Of a stretch of DNA of 64,000 nucleotides, positions 47,601 to 60,148 are shown piece by piece. The translations under genes were made by a program, and so were the position numbers. How positions within the stretch are numbered: position 1 is the first letter of the stretch; the number at the start of each line of letters is the position of its first letter. Source of the DNA: Dastarcus helophoroides (lineage: Eukaryota > Arthropoda > Insecta > Coleoptera > Bothrideridae); the NCBI GenBank assembly GCA_028583605.1, contig CM053329.1, positions 4,712,001 to 4,776,000 of the forward strand, read 5' to 3'. The notes beneath the pieces were generated by a model. That model did no database searches. It saw nothing but the letters and a program-made list of their open reading frames with translations, and was not told the origin of the DNA.

Positions 47601-50600
47601 TGTATGATGTTTTGCCTAGAGATTAATATTCTCAAGCATGAAATTACACGAATTATTCCCGCATTCAATAAATTCATTTATATTAAGTTTGTCTAAGGCT
47701 TGTGGAGTTTCCTAATATCTACGAAATGATTATGAAGTGTCTAATAAACTTTAGTCATTGCTAAGTTGACAAAATTAAAAAGAAGCAGATATATATATAC
47801 CTAGTACGTAATAGACATTTTTTAAGCTTATGATATGAGTGAATAATATTTAAATTGCTTATTAAAGTAAATAAAAATAATCATGCCCGGTGAATGTGAG
47901 GGGTACAGTCGCTGCTTCTGGATTCGGTACCACCCTTATCGGACGGTCTTACGTCCCTGATAGAAAGTCGCTATTTTTGACCTTTTCCATGTCGCACAGT
48001 CATTGCGGCTGGCGTTAAAAATTCGACTTGGGGTTTGGTGTAAATTCCCACCAATCATGATCCCAGCGATTACTTTGGTAGTTTTCAATTTTTCATCCTA
48101 ATTATGCAGGGATCGTTCGTTGCCCCAATTTTTCCATCATAGGACTACAAATACTAGAAGAATTTAGTTAATTCCCTGCACTGTGTGCAATATAGTACAG
48201 CTTCGACTCTTTTATTTGAATTGGCGAAGGTTAATGAATTAGGTTACCTCCACCGGTGGAGTCACAAAAATCAGCCAGTAACTTATAAGAATCTCCGCAT
48301 CCCCTTTCCCTCCGCTGGTGGAGAATAATTTTCAACGCTTTCTAGTAGCACTTTGAATTAATTTTCACTTTTTAATGCATCTTTGGTACCATCTACTGAG
48401 GAAAAATGCGGTCTTCGTATTCTTCAAGTCGCTTCCTATTTCGTCTACAACAATCAAGTTACAAAAGTGTCATTTGATTCTCTGCTACAGGCAGTCATTA
48501 TAGCGTATTATTTTATAATTGATAGAGTTATATCATATAACCAGCAAAATTCCAAATATAAACCTAATTTTCGAGGTTGAAGATTTAACTGCAGGAACAA
48601 ATCCCAGATATTCAATTAATGGAAATAATTTGTGTACACGTAAATCGATGAATGCGCTTCGTTGGATAAAAGGGGAAAATTGATTAGACCGATAAGCGTA
48701 ATTTGGAACACGGAGAATCATCTTTGTTTTATATATAGGTTAATTTATAGAATCCCTTTAATTAAAACAGAGGCGTAAAAAGCCGAATATCTTAGCCATT
48801 TGAGGATGACGAATTTGGGCGGTATTGTTCCCTTTATGAGCTCGGGCACATTCCAGGCATTACACTATCTGTGAATGTCTCACCCTCTTAGCTTATTTTG
48901 AAGAGGGTGTGATCCGAGTTCTGATGGCTGTCTATGCACAGACCTCATTTCTCACACTTTGGTCTTAAATTTGCAGAATCTTAATATTCCTGGGGGAGGG
49001 TGATGGCAAAAACCACAAAATGACATTCTAGGAAATAAAACTTATTGCCGGTGTAAAATTAGGAAACCAAGGGGTATCGATTCAAATCTTCATAGAATGA
49101 ATTCGATGGATCTAATCAAGAGGATTACTGTCTTTGATAATGTCAGTCCTACTGGCGAAATACATATCGGGTAATTTTTTTAAGTATATTCCACTCGCAT
49201 GTCTCAAGGGCACCAGAACTATAGGCCCACAATTACATAAATAGATAGCAATTAACTATCATTCTAAATGCAGATAAAATCTAATTATTCAAGAAATTTG
49301 TGAACAGCAACGAGTTCCCGGCCTTATAAGTACTACAGAAATACAAAGTGTCCACCTATGTACATACATATGTATATAAGTTCTCAATGTGCTAAATTGG
49401 ATTCTAGAAAAGTTTGCTTTCTCCCGACTCTTTTGTATGCCTTAAGGATGAGAGTCGTTGGGACATAAAAGCCATCAGTTGTTGGGAACATCTTCTATGA
49501 AAGGACTTGCACAGAAAACCATCCGTCCATGTCTTAGGTTAATATTTTTATAATCAAACAGACATAGTCTTTCTTTGAATTCATTGCATGTTTTGGGGCT
49601 GAGCACCAGACAAAAGGAAAATGACCTAAATTGAGAACTAAATTTTGGTTCTAAAGTCTGAATATGATTTTTTTCAAAATGGAGAAGGTGAAAGTTATTG
49701 GGATTTTGGCTGTGACTGACTGACTCTGAGTAAGATGACTGCAACTGCAATTGGATACTGTATGCTTGCATATAAACTTACCAGTGAAATACAGTGAATC
49801 ATTTGCAAGTAATAAAACTCGATTTGGTTTGTTAAGTTGTAAATTAAAATTCATTAAGTTAAAAGCTTTACTACATATCTTCTGAATTTAATATTCCCTC
49901 AGAAACAGTAAAAACTATTTCTTTCATATTGACTAAGATGATTCCTGATTCAATAATTTGCACTCGATGATATTAAAACAGAAATGCATATCATATATTT
50001 TAAACTTAATTTGTTATTATTAACTGCAATGAGCCAGAAAATATAACATGCCAGTACGTATTTTAAAATAAATGCTTATAGTATTCTAGCACTTAACTAA
50101 TGTTTATCTAAATGAAATTCTCTTTATTGAACTAAAAAAGAAATTCTTTAAGAACGTTAAAAGTTTTAACTTTCATCTCTAGTCCATATGGGTAAGAAGC
50201 TAAATCTTGTCTTTGTTTGGGTTAGAAGCCCAATACCATAATTCTTTATTTAAGCGCGATTTCATTAAATTTAATTTTGTACGAGTTTATCCCTTTTTCC
50301 TTTTTAATATTGTATGTTAAAAGGGAAAAAATCTCATTTCGTCGAGCGCTCCATTAGCTTCCTTATAAGAGCTCTTTTAAATTATAAATCCGAAACTAGG
50401 TAAGTAATTAAATTATTCCATAGCCATAACGTGGGATTTATTTCAGAAATATAGCAGAAATCGTGTCCGCTCAAGTGACATTAATTGAGATTAGAGAATT
50501 TAGAAATATAGAGTTTTGGAGAAACAAGCTGCCTCACTTTCATTGCTGAATTATTGATGTAAGGTCGAGTCGCGAGAATTATTGCCCGTTGGGGTATTCT

Positions 50601-53600
50601 GCATCCCAATATTCTCAAGGTAAATTGAAGTTTTAACGTTCATCTTGATGTGTTAATAATTGCTAACTGGTGTACATTTTATGTTTTATTAGGTTGTTTT
50701 ACTAGTAATTTTGCCTTTCAGGGGGATACTATTAGATGCATTTTCATTAATATTTAATAAACCTGGAGGATATCACTCCCTTATCATTGCAAGATATATT
50801 AAAAATACCTAAAGAGAGACTTAATAAATTTAAAACAAAAGAGAACCTAACGATGCCGAGAAACTAAAAGTGTTTATAACTGCAATGGGGTGAGGTATTT
50901 GTTCGTGTACTTTGCGATTCCTAGGTGACATAAATTCAGTAGAGCGTTTAACGTTTTTACCCTGCCATAAAATAGAATCGCTAGAAAATGGAAAGAGAGT
51001 GTTATTTTTATAGAAGGGCCATGACTATTAAAGTAGTAGGAACTCTTGCGCATTTGGAAAACGGGCAATATTTGGAAAAATTACTGGGATAGGTCAATTT
51101 TGTCTTTTTGGAACATAAACTTGTGAAGTTAATACTCAAAATTGTAACTAGTGGCGGTGGAAGGGGGATGAGGATTTTTTTGCTAGCAGTCACCATTTCA
51201 ACATAGTATCACGTTCAGTTCTAGAATTTGTGGCACGACACTTGTTCAGTGGATGGCTCAACTCGAACAGTTATGGTATTTGGGTTGTTTGTTTTAGGGT
51301 AGAAAATGTTAAGAACACTTGCTGCTTTTCCCATTGTGCTTCGAACTATAAAAAAACGAAGACAAAAAGGTGAATATGGGTGCGAGAATTGATAGTGAGA
51401 AGAAATGAACTGGGAGCTTATAAAGAGAGAATGAGAAAATTAAGACATTAAGATCTTGAGATCTATTGTATAGTATAAAAAAATTTCTTCAATCCCTTAA
51501 CCATTACGTTTTTCGAAACTTTTTTGAATTCTCAAGAAAAGGCCGATCAAAACGAATGTGGTGTTTTTCTTGACTGGATTAGCAGAACGATTGAACGATT
51601 CTGCTGTTTCTTGCAACGACTGATTCCTTTTTAGCAAAATTTATTGCACTGTAAATAAAACGATATAATAAAGGCTGCAGGTAAACGTCAGTGTACTAAT
51701 TACTTGTTACTAACTAATAACACAATTAGGGTTTTCTTTGTATTCAGCTATTATTGCTAAAGTTTCATTCCTTGACCACGTGACCATTTTGATTTGAATA
51801 AATATCAACAATTGCACAGCAACAAATACTGCGACGCAAATCACGTTTGTTTTCTGTGGGAAGAAAAAAGTATTTTGTGTACTTCCCATTTTAGAAACAA
51901 GTCACTGATTGGACAAAAAGAGCAGGCTGTCAAATAACTTACTCTCAGGCCGTATTAATTTCGAAAATCCTAAATAAAAGAGCTTGCGGAATTCCGATGG
52001 TAGTTTTAACAAATTACACTGAATGTATTGTCTTAGCGAAAATATTTTCTCTATTTCATTCTTGCCCAACAGTCATATCAAAAAGCACAAGAACGGCATA
52101 CCAATATTAATTAACTCAACTCAATGAATACAGCAGAACTTAAATTCTTCATCAGTACTCTTTATCAGATTTTAATAATAGAATTTTTAACGTCAACCCA
52201 GAAAGAGAATGGCATTATTTCTTTTATCACAATATGCGGTATAAAATAGTAGCATCTGATACACCGCTAAATAAATTACACCTTACCCCTTTCATCAAGT
52301 TTTTTTCTTTGGATTTTATACTAAAATGTATCGAGTCCCCTCACCTGAAACAAAAACAAGAGTTAAACAATGAACTAGCGTTTAAATTATCCACTGATGT
52401 GGCAAAATACTATTTATTCGTGGTTAAATTTTATATTTAAATCGGAACGCCGTTCGTGGAAACGTTCGTCGCTGCACAATGAAGCTAGAAACAACGCCGA
52501 AGCAAGAAATCAGATGCCTTGGGGTAAAAATCAATCCGTTAGCGACGCACGTGGTTGATTTTCGAACTATTATGTCTACCCGCCGAAGTGAGTACATGTA
52601 CTAGGGGATAGTAAACACGTATTGTACGCCAAACTTTGATGTTCACCTTTTTTTACTTCGTCCAGCCGATTCACTCCAACTAGGGTAAAGCGAAGCTTCT
52701 ATTTCAACCTACCATCGCCGCCTACCGCCCATTGATCGTTCCTTCAGGGGAGACAGCTCCCTAAATTTTCGATGGAGGTCACATGACCCGCCAGGAATAA
52801 AAAAATTTTGTCATCGGTAAATTTATATCCTTTATCTGCTATTTATTTGCCATATTTTCTTCGACATAATCATGCTAATATTTTTAATTAATTTCAAAAG
52901 TCATAGGATTCATTCAGTTTGTTACGAACTAATCCTTCTTAAAATATGTAATATCCAAAAAACATGTGTTTGTAGAACAAGCAATCTTCCTCAAAGAGAA
53001 TTCTCTAGTGATAATTCTTGAAATATCGAAATGAAATGATTTTTTATGACAAATGTTCTTGGGGCCCGGGCTTCATGGGAGTCTTTAATACCCATCTAAG
53101 GGTCAGAATATCATAATTCCTAGGACTCTCGGCAGGTTTGGTTATCAGATATGGCGTTTTTTCTCATCCTCTGCCTCCTAGTGTAACTGTATTTCTTATG
53201 CTCTTGATAACGTCCCACACTACCTAATTTCTCAATATACAAAAATCATTTCGTACCATTACTAGTTATAATACGCTTTGGATCGCACGTAACTTGGACA
53301 TTCCAACTTGAAAACCTTTTTTATTTACATATTTAAATACAAATTTGGCCGACTTTTCAATATGAACATGTGTGTGATCTCCAAAAGCTTTTTCTATGAA
53401 TACGAAAAAAGTAAAACCTTATACTCTGAAGCCAAACTTTCAACGGCGAAGCAAAACCTTTTCCTTTATTTATTTATGCATTATTTTTGCATAGTAAAAG
53501 CTGGTACTTATTTTTATCAGTATGGACTATTAAGATTGGTGTCTATTTTATTCCATAGCTACACAACTTTGTTAAATTCGATAAGCTTTCTTTTGCAAAT

Positions 53601-54820
53601 TACTAAATGAATGAACAGTGCTTTATAAAACAAGCTACTAGGGAACAATTCAACTCAATATCGAATACCTATCAAGACTGATTTGCTCATTAAAATATAA
53701 TGAGTCAGGAGGGTAAGAATCTAAATTGAAAGTATTAAACTTCCCTACTTCTTCTCCAACAATGAAATTTATCAAAAGAATTACGTTAGATAAGCGAAAT
53801 TTAAAAATTCAATTCGAAAAGTACGGAAATTTACTTCATAGTTCAATGATGCTCGAAAATCTCGTCTCAATTCACAAGTAGAAGCACAGAAGCTAGTTTA
53901 ATTTTGCCCAAAGTTCGACAAATATAAGCCGGAGAATTTACGAGATCTCAAGTTATAAAAATCCTTATTGTAATGTGACGATCAAGATACACGCATCGCT
54001 GGATAATAAGAGAATAATGGATCTTCTACGTTTCTTTTAAAAAGCTTTTACTTCTTTAAATTTAAAACCATGTATTAGAGGATGTTGTAGGTTGTAATTG
54101 TTCATTTTATTTAATGGGAAACTTATAAGACACTTCATTTAAAATTAATAGTGGCATTTCTTTTTCATTCACTCCTAATCTTCTCTTAATAAATTAGTTG
54201 TAAATATACGTACTATGAGATTTTAGTTTTTCGACGGCACTATTATTATGACAAGCACATTGCCTAAAAACTTGGATAGTCAAAAAGATTTGTACGTGTT
54301 GGATTCGATCTAATTTAACAATCACTCAGAAAAAGGCTTGTGTTAATTGATCCAAAAATATGATCAAGTAATATATCTGTGTTGGGTGAAAAATATACTA
54401 CAACTATAACACCTGCTAAGATGACGAATCTCTTGAATAATGCCTTTAAATCCGAAATCAAACATCACTCGACGATGTATGTTTTCTAAACCCAACAAAA
54501 GTTGTTCGAGCAAGGAGCACCTCGCAGCAAATGGTCACTTGTTTTTTTAAGGTCCATTGACACGTGCTACGTTTATAAAATAGAGAATCGAACAATGGTC
54601 ATATCTGATGAATTGACAACCAAATAAACAATGCTGATTTCGAACACGTCAATAGTTGAGTGGTCAAATCATCGTATTGAAGGGTAATTTACTATAGAGC
54701 CCTAATTTGGCGTTCAGTGATTTCTTTTGGTTTAGGTTACTGAAGAAGAAACTCCACGGCATTTTTCAAAAACAATAAAATACTTTCCCTAAAATATTGT
54801 TTGGTTTATTATTCCAGATA
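44616..54820. other. Ten kilobases without recognised elements
   Basis: I found no element termini, long inverted repeats, retroelement motifs or domain-bearing frames here. Parts are T-rich on the plus strand (about 46390-46680). A perfect 14-base palindrome CTCCACCGGTGGAG lies at about 48247-48260, and a hairpin of CACCCTCTT with AAGAGGGTG at about 48880-48908. The stretches at about 47880-48080 and 52440-52780 are less AT-rich. Of the window, this is the likeliest host intergenic or intronic sequence. Confidence 0.4.
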
Positions 54821-55690
54821 TACTAGGGTAAATCAAATATGAACCGGAATTTCTATCATGTCGCCATGAGGGCGTCGGGAGTGTGCGCATACTCCTAGGC
54901 ATGTTAGGTGGCGATATCACGTGACTTCCTGCGCTCAGGCGAATTACGTTCTCGCCGTTCGTCAACGAGTGAGCAAGAGGTTTATCCGCACGTTGCGCAG
55001 CGCATTATTATTAAATTTCTTGCCGTTGAAGGTGCAAAGCCAGCCGAAATTCTTCGTAGACTAGAAGCTAGTTTGGAGATATTTCTTTGAAGAAAACTCA
55101 AGGGTATGAATAGCACAAACATTTTTTGGAAGGACGAACTCAAGTTGAAAATGAACCCCATGCCCGTCGTCCTCAGACCAATGTGACTGCGGACAAGATT
55201 AACGCTGTTCAATGCCTTTTGGAAAGTGATCGCCGTTTAATTGTTGGTGAAATTGCAGCTGAGATTGGATGAAGCAAGCAAAACGTGCATATCGGCGAAA
55301 GAAGCGAAAATTTGGGTCAGAAATGTGATTTTGCTTCACGATAATGCCAGCCCCCACTCAGCCAATATGACACATCAAAAATTAGAGGAAACGCATTGGA
55401 CATATTAGAACACCCTCCTTATAGTCCCGAGCGATTATCGTATGTTTGGGTCACTGAAAGAAGCTCTAGGAGATGAGCGATTCCATGATGATGTTTCTGT
55501 TGAGACATTTGTGTGCAATTGGTTCCAAACACGTCTCCTTTCTTTTTATGATGATGGCATTAAAAAACTTCCAATCCGCTGGGAAAAATGCATAACAAAA
55601 TTGGGAGATTATGTAGAATAACAGTTAATAACTTTCATATATGTATCTTGTACAAATACATTTTTAAAAACAAATTGATTTACCTTCGTA
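54821..55690 (+). mobile_element. Mariner-family transposon, internally deleted
   Basis: The ends TACTAGGGTAAATCAA and TTGATTTACCTTCGTA are inverted, with TA at each side. The element is only 870 bp, roughly 400-450 bp shorter than an intact mariner, because the middle of the transposase gene is gone. Sequence and ends differ from the mariner at 28 kb, so this is a second lineage. Such internally deleted copies are often mobilised in trans while an active relative exists. Confidence 0.85.
54965..55622 (+). pseudogene. Mariner-type transposase pseudogene, middle deleted
   Basis: The N-terminal part reads SEQEVYPHVAQRIIIKFLA and EILRRLEA, a helix-turn-helix start in which the position of the usual first Met is now an ACG codon. 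After a frame change near 55080 it continues as HFLEGRTQVENEPHARRPQ and LLESDRRLIVGEIAAEIG. A stop (TGA at about 55270) and a deletion of around 400 bp remove the first catalytic Asp region. The C-terminal part resumes with LLHDNASPHSANMTHQKLEE, where the second catalytic Asp is kept. Further shifts follow, then FGSLKEALGDERFHDD and FYDDGIKKLPIRWEKC up to the stop at about 55620. It is clearly non-functional. It differs strongly from the transposase at 28 kb and belongs to the type common in insect genomes with HDNA-x-PH in the second motif. Confidence 0.88.
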
Positions 55691-56425
55691 TAATAAATAA
55701 AACCCTCCTAAAATTGATCATTTGTATAAAAGAGTAAATAAGTACATCACTTTAATTTCTGTTGGCTTTTACTTTGGAATAATTGGAAAAGTAGTTAATG
55801 TCAAGGCGAGGCTTTAAATTAGATCCTTTATTATTGTTTGTTGCATCACAATAAATCCCAATAATAATCCCAGACCCGGGCACAAACTATCTAGCATTGT
55901 CGTGGAGCAATAATCCTCTTAATTCCTAGAGAAGTTCCTTACAGTGCAAAACAAAGCTGAATTTACTCCCAAGTTATAGAATCGTTAAAGCGTATTAACC
56001 TCTCAGCACGTCTAAACCGCACTATCTTATCAGCAAAATTAAATTTGAGCCAATAAAGCTTTCATAAAAAGCAAAAGTGATGTCGGAACGTGCAGGAATC
56101 TTTCCCTGCAATAACTACGGTAATATTTCGTAAGAGGACAGGTTAGAAGAAGCTCTTAGAATAATGCAGATACCCTTTAGACTTGGGTCAAAGTAATTTA
56201 CGTAGCAAATGGTGCTTGCGCATTTTAAATTATTGGATAAAAACCCAACATCGTCATTTTTTACTGGCTGATTTTATTTTGCTTTCACGTTTTTAGGAAT
56301 AAAAGGACTATCATTAATTAAAAACAGAATCGCGTGGCTCAACTAACAGGAAAATACTGAAAGTTTGCGAAATTAAATGAATTTCAACAATTGTTTTTGA
56401 CAAAGGATGAGATTCATTTTAATTA
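55691..56425. other. Unassigned AT-rich sequence
   Basis: No motif or repeat was recognised. Confidence 0.35.
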
Positions 56426-57599
56426 TACAGGGTCCGCCATTAGTGCGTGGTCGGAGAGTAGCCAGTAAGCCTGAAGAGATATCAATATGAAATTTTGGCC
56501 AGAGGCGTGCATCTGTAGGGAGCACATATTAAAATTATTTTCATTTTATTGTATCAATCACATACAGAGTGTTGATATAAACTTACTTTTTTTAAAGAAT
56601 GTTTTTTATATTTGAATAGCTCTATGAAAATGCAGCAAAATAATATAGGGTTTATGGGGGTTTTGATGGGTCGTTTTCCTAATAGAGAATCATAAATCCG
56701 GAGACAGGACTTCGATCCAGCCACTTGTAAACACTCAGTATGATGTAGTATAAACTAATTTGGGACATAAACAATCACTGATACTCTACAGTTTTCAGAA
56801 ACTATAGAAATCTTGTCGTAGATTCTTTAGTTAAACATTATATATTTTTAATTGTTAATTTTCCGTAAAGTAAAATATTTGCTCAGTTTCGATTATTATT
56901 TACGAATGTTAAAAATTTGTTTATATTTTAATATTACAAACTATTTATTTACTTAGAATTATTAATAGTTACAAGTAATCCTAGTTTTGATTACCAAAAA
57001 CTTAAAAATAAAAATGAAATTAATTAACAGTTAATTTGCCTAAAACCCATCAAAAGAAACTCCACGTGATGTGGTATTATCGAAAAGGTAACTCTATCTT
57101 CTTTTCAAATTAGGTAATAAAAAGAGGCCATTCTATTTAAAATTTTTTAGTAATTTTTGGATTTGTAAACCTCCATCACTCTGTATAACTAATAAATATA
57201 AAACAACATTCTAATGGTCTATGGAAACCAAAGGATTATCTAGAATTTTTTATGTAGCAAAAAGGTTAATATTACATCATACTGAGTGTTTACAAATGGC
57301 TGCAGCGGAGTTCTGTCTCCGGATTTATGATCCTTTATTGGGAAAGTGACCTGTCAAAATCCCCATAAACACTGTATTATTCAATGCATTTTATAGGACT
57401 ATCCAAATATGCAAAGGGTGTTCTATTTAATAAAAAGTCAGTTTAAATCAACACTTATATATGAGTAGTACAATAAAATGAAAATAATTTTAAAATGTGT
57501 TCCCTACAGCAGATGTAAGTCACTAGACAAAATTTCATTTTGGTATCTTCTCGGGCTTAGGAGCTATCCTTCGTCCACACACTAATGGCGGACCCTGTA
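56426..57599. mobile_element. Long-arm TIR element, CAGGGTCCGCCATTAGTG ends
   Basis: The left end ACAGGGTCCGCCATTAGTG and the right end CACTAATGGCGGACCCTGT are inverted (16 of 19 positions or better), with TA on each side. The arms run for about 370 bp each: ATAAATCCGGAGACAG at 56690 faces CTGTCTCCGGATTTATGAT at 57316, and AAACACTCAGTATGATG at 56728 faces CATCATACTGAGTGTTT at 57276. The central 450 bp is AT-rich and non-coding. The total length is about 1.17 kb. Confidence 0.88.
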
Positions 57600-57732
57600 T
57601 ATGTATTCATTTAAATACTCAACTCAAATTGCAGTGAAATTGGCGAACTTTTATAATAATTAAAAAATGGGTTAAAATATTAAATGATTAAGATAAACAA
57701 GTAGGTTAAAAAAAACGAATAATTATATATTT

Positions 57733-57999
57733 TGTAAACAACCGTTTATTACAAAAATATCAAACTGTAACATTTGAAAAGACAAAGTAAAATCTATACA
57801 TTTAACCACCAATGTTAACGTTAGCTAGCCGCGCCCATACGTCTCCCATGAATCACCCCGAATGAATTCCTCATCCCAGCAGCCGTATTTCGGTTGATCG
57901 CAAGAATTTTTCCCGTCAGCATTCCTGTCGCACTCGACCCCTGAGATCGCTGACCTTGTGCGAGTACTCCGAAACCCTTGGTTGCCATGGTTGATAACA
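57733..57999 (-). repeat. 3' LTR
   Basis: On the minus strand it starts TGTTATCAACC and ends GTTGTTTACA. A frame entering from the internal region stays open for about 59 codons inside the LTR and stops at 57823-57821. A purine-rich stretch (AGGAAGGG, minus) directly before it could be the polypurine tract. Confidence 0.93.
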
Positions 58000-58081
58000 T
58001 TCGGCCCTTCCTGACAGTTGGAGTGTCCTCACTCCAGTGGTAGATCTGTGCAACATAGTTTATAAGAACATGTATATTTAC
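57821..58081 (-). CDS. Open frame running from the internal region into the 3' LTR
   Basis: On the minus strand, 86 codons are open from about 58081 to the stop at 57821. The internal part reads YVAQIYHWSEDTPTVRK. The LTR part includes GRMLSTMATKGFGVL, RSQGSSATGMLTGKIL and IHGRRMGAAS. The same LTR-encoded peptide is readable in the other LTR with only one or two changes. It may be the C-terminus of the last protein of the element, which then overlaps the LTR. I recognise no domain. The preceding codon in frame is a stop, so the start or an upstream splice junction was lost with the deletion. Confidence 0.45.
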   Translation of the reverse strand, partial: VNIHVLINYVAQIYHWSEDTPTVRKGRMLSTMATKGFGVLAQGQRSQGSSATGMLTGKILAINRNTAAGMRNSFGVIHGRRMGAAS

Positions 58082-58185
58082 CTATCTATTTATTTTTGAA
58101 GAATATTAGTACCCTGGTTAGTGAGAGGCAGCTTATATTTTTAGAACTTAAACTCCTACTTAAATGCTAACTCTATGGGCTAATC

Positions 58186-58533
58186 CCACGCGGAAGTATG
58201 ATGATTCTGAACAGTTAACCACCATTCCATCTCCCTTCGCCACACTGAAGAGCACCCTGAGTATTTGGTTATCCAGCTGTTTTTGTCTGAGTAGTAACCC
58301 TACTCCAAGAACCGAATCCCCCTACTCTACTCTTCAGTGTCCTTAACTTACTCAACCATTTTGTTAAATTGAACCCGAAAGGAATGCTTCTGAATAGTTG
58401 ACCACCATTCTATCTCCTTTCACCGCACTGAAAAGCTTCCTGGGTATCTGCTTATCCAGCTGTTCTTGTCTGAGTAGTAACCCTACTCCAAGAACCTAAC
58501 CTCCCTTACTCTATCCTTCAGTGTTCCTGCTTT
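58186..58533. repeat. Diverged direct repeat of about 155 bp inside the LTR element
   Basis: The segment at about 58190-58345 recurs at about 58378-58533 with roughly 15 percent differences. Both contain CCAGCTGTT, TTGTCTGAGTAGTAACCC and TACTCCAAGAAC. In the first copy CACTGAAGAG (58243-58252) and CTCTTCAGTG (58330-58339) are exact inverted partners, so each unit could form a hairpin. It lies between the integrase remnant and the 3' LTR. It is much more diverged than the LTRs, so the duplication is older than this insertion. Confidence 0.8.
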
Positions 58534-58743
58534 TGTGACCTTAGAGACCTTTTTATTTTGGTAATAATATGCCTTCTACCTGTGCTGTAAAAGAGGAAAA
58601 GTTATTTTAAGGGAAATTAAATCGTTTACTTGAAAGCTAATCGGAAACAATGCTTTGGATCGAAATATGCAATTTTGTTTGGACTGGCAAATAGATGCAT
58701 TTTCACTTATTTGTTGTAGTACCGCTGTAACATCAATACTCTA

Positions 58744-59465
58744 CTACATTTTAGCTAGTAATAAGGTCACCTGCCCTATTACACGAAACTCCATCAGATC
58801 TTCACTTGGAGGTGCTCCTAATGTCTGATTTATGGTACCATTTAATCCTAACTGGAGTTTGTTAATGTTTTCATTCAATGTTTCATAGTTTATTTGTGTT
58901 CCCATAGTAGACAATGAATCGAAAATGGTTCTATTGTAACTTTCAACTTGTCCATTTCCTCTTGGTCGCCCAGCTGCATTCAAGTAGTGAGTGATACCGT
59001 ATTTTATTTTTGCGAAATATTTCAAAATTATTAGACGTAAATGGTTTACCTTGTCACTAGTTAGTAGTTGGAAATGGTGCACCAAAAACCCTTATGAAGA
59101 AGTCTATCATTACAGTGAGTACATGTCTTACCTTGTATTAGGTGAAGGATAAATTAAAACAAACCTTTAAACGCATCCACAACGAAGAATACTTGAGTGT
59201 TACCTCATATCGTTTTTATTAAGGTCCCTAGATGATCAGTGAGAATTTTATAAAAGGATCTGGATATTTTCTAACAAGATTATGGTATTCGACGCTTTCT
59301 ACAGATTTGAAATATACAACAATATACAAGTTTTCCATGTATTTCTCTACCAAACGTCGCATGCGCAGAAACCAATAATTATGAGCCACCTGATCATAAA
59401 TTTTACCTGTTGCAAAAAGACCAAGATCTTCAAGATTTAGTTGAACAATTTGAAAACCTGCTCGT
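58744..59465 (-). pseudogene. Retrotransposon integrase remnant
   Basis: On the minus strand the upper part (about 59465-59250) reads LGLFATGKIYDQVAHNYWF and LRMRRLVEKYM, the zinc-binding H2C2 region of an LTR-retrotransposon integrase; the His residues are kept but the Cys pair is lost. It is followed, in shifted frames, by GPLIKT and NTQVFFVVDAF, the strand with the first catalytic Asp. The last part is an intact frame at 59085-58744. It has LTSDKVNHL (normally SDRG or SDNG), GITHYLNAAGRPRGNGQVES with the catalytic Glu, and NKLQLGLNGTINQTLG. Stops and shifts make it non-functional. It fits Ty3/gypsy-type integrases. Confidence 0.85.
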
Positions 59466-59881
59466 TTAAATACAAGCCAGTGAGGACCATGATTTGTGAT
59501 TTTTTTTTACCCCTCTACCCTTTAATTCATACATTATGGCTGTAGTCGCTTGTAAAAACGCTAGCATCAACATGACGCAACGCAGAACATTACTAAAAGC
59601 ATTTAATTTGTTTATCGACTCACTACTCTCCTGCACCCTGCTGGCGATTATTACCACACTTGAGGTTCTTGGGGATGTATAACTTGACCTTACACCCTCC
59701 TGTCTTCACCTCTGTTTATGGCTTCCTCAGCTCTCTCGTGAGCTCCCCTGCCATCGCCGATGTCTTCTGGATTCATGCAGAATCCTCAGTACTTCTTTTA
59801 CTTTGGAGCCCGTTCTCTGGTATATTTTTGCACCTTTTTCACTAAAAACTCAAAAACACACCAATTCTATTACACTTCTGA

Positions 59882-60148
59882 TGTAAACAACCGTTTATTA
59901 CAAAAATATCAAACTGTAACATTTGAAAAGACAAAGTAAAATCTATACATTTAACCATCAATGTTAACGTTAGCTAGCCGCGCCCATACGTCTCCCATGA
60001 ATCACCCCGAATGAATGCCTCATCCCAGCAGCCGTATTTCGGTTGATCGCAAGAATTTTTCCCGTCAGCATTCCTGTCGCACTCGACCCCTGAGATCGCT
60101 GACCTTGTGCGAGTACTCCGAAACCCTCGGTTGCCATGGTTGATAACA
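59882..60148 (-). repeat. 5' LTR
   Basis: It is 267 bp, like the partner LTR, from which it differs at three positions (the C/T, T/G and T/C sites in the ACCA, GAAT and CCCT contexts). The ATTT target duplication follows directly at 60149-60152. Confidence 0.93.

Larger units (their letters stand above)
57733..60148 (-). mobile_element. Young LTR retrotransposon, internally deleted
   Basis: Two 267-bp direct repeats (57733-57999 and 59882-60148) differ at only three positions and are flanked by the same 4 bp, ATTT (57729-57732 and 60149-60152). This proves a single insertion event. The element lies on the minus strand, so transcription would start in the 59882-60148 copy. The internal region is only 1.88 kb and holds a decayed integrase but no gag, protease or reverse transcriptase, so it is a deletion derivative. 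Just inside the 5' LTR, TCAGAAGTG (minus, from 59881) matches the complement of tRNA-Leu (CAA type) over nine bases and is a candidate primer site. LTR divergence of about 1.1 percent indicates a recent insertion compared with the rest of the window. Confidence 0.93.

Noticed and set aside
48247..48260. CTCCACCGGTGGAG palindrome as a regulatory operator
   Set aside because: A single short palindrome with no repeated copy or nearby promoter. It may well be chance.
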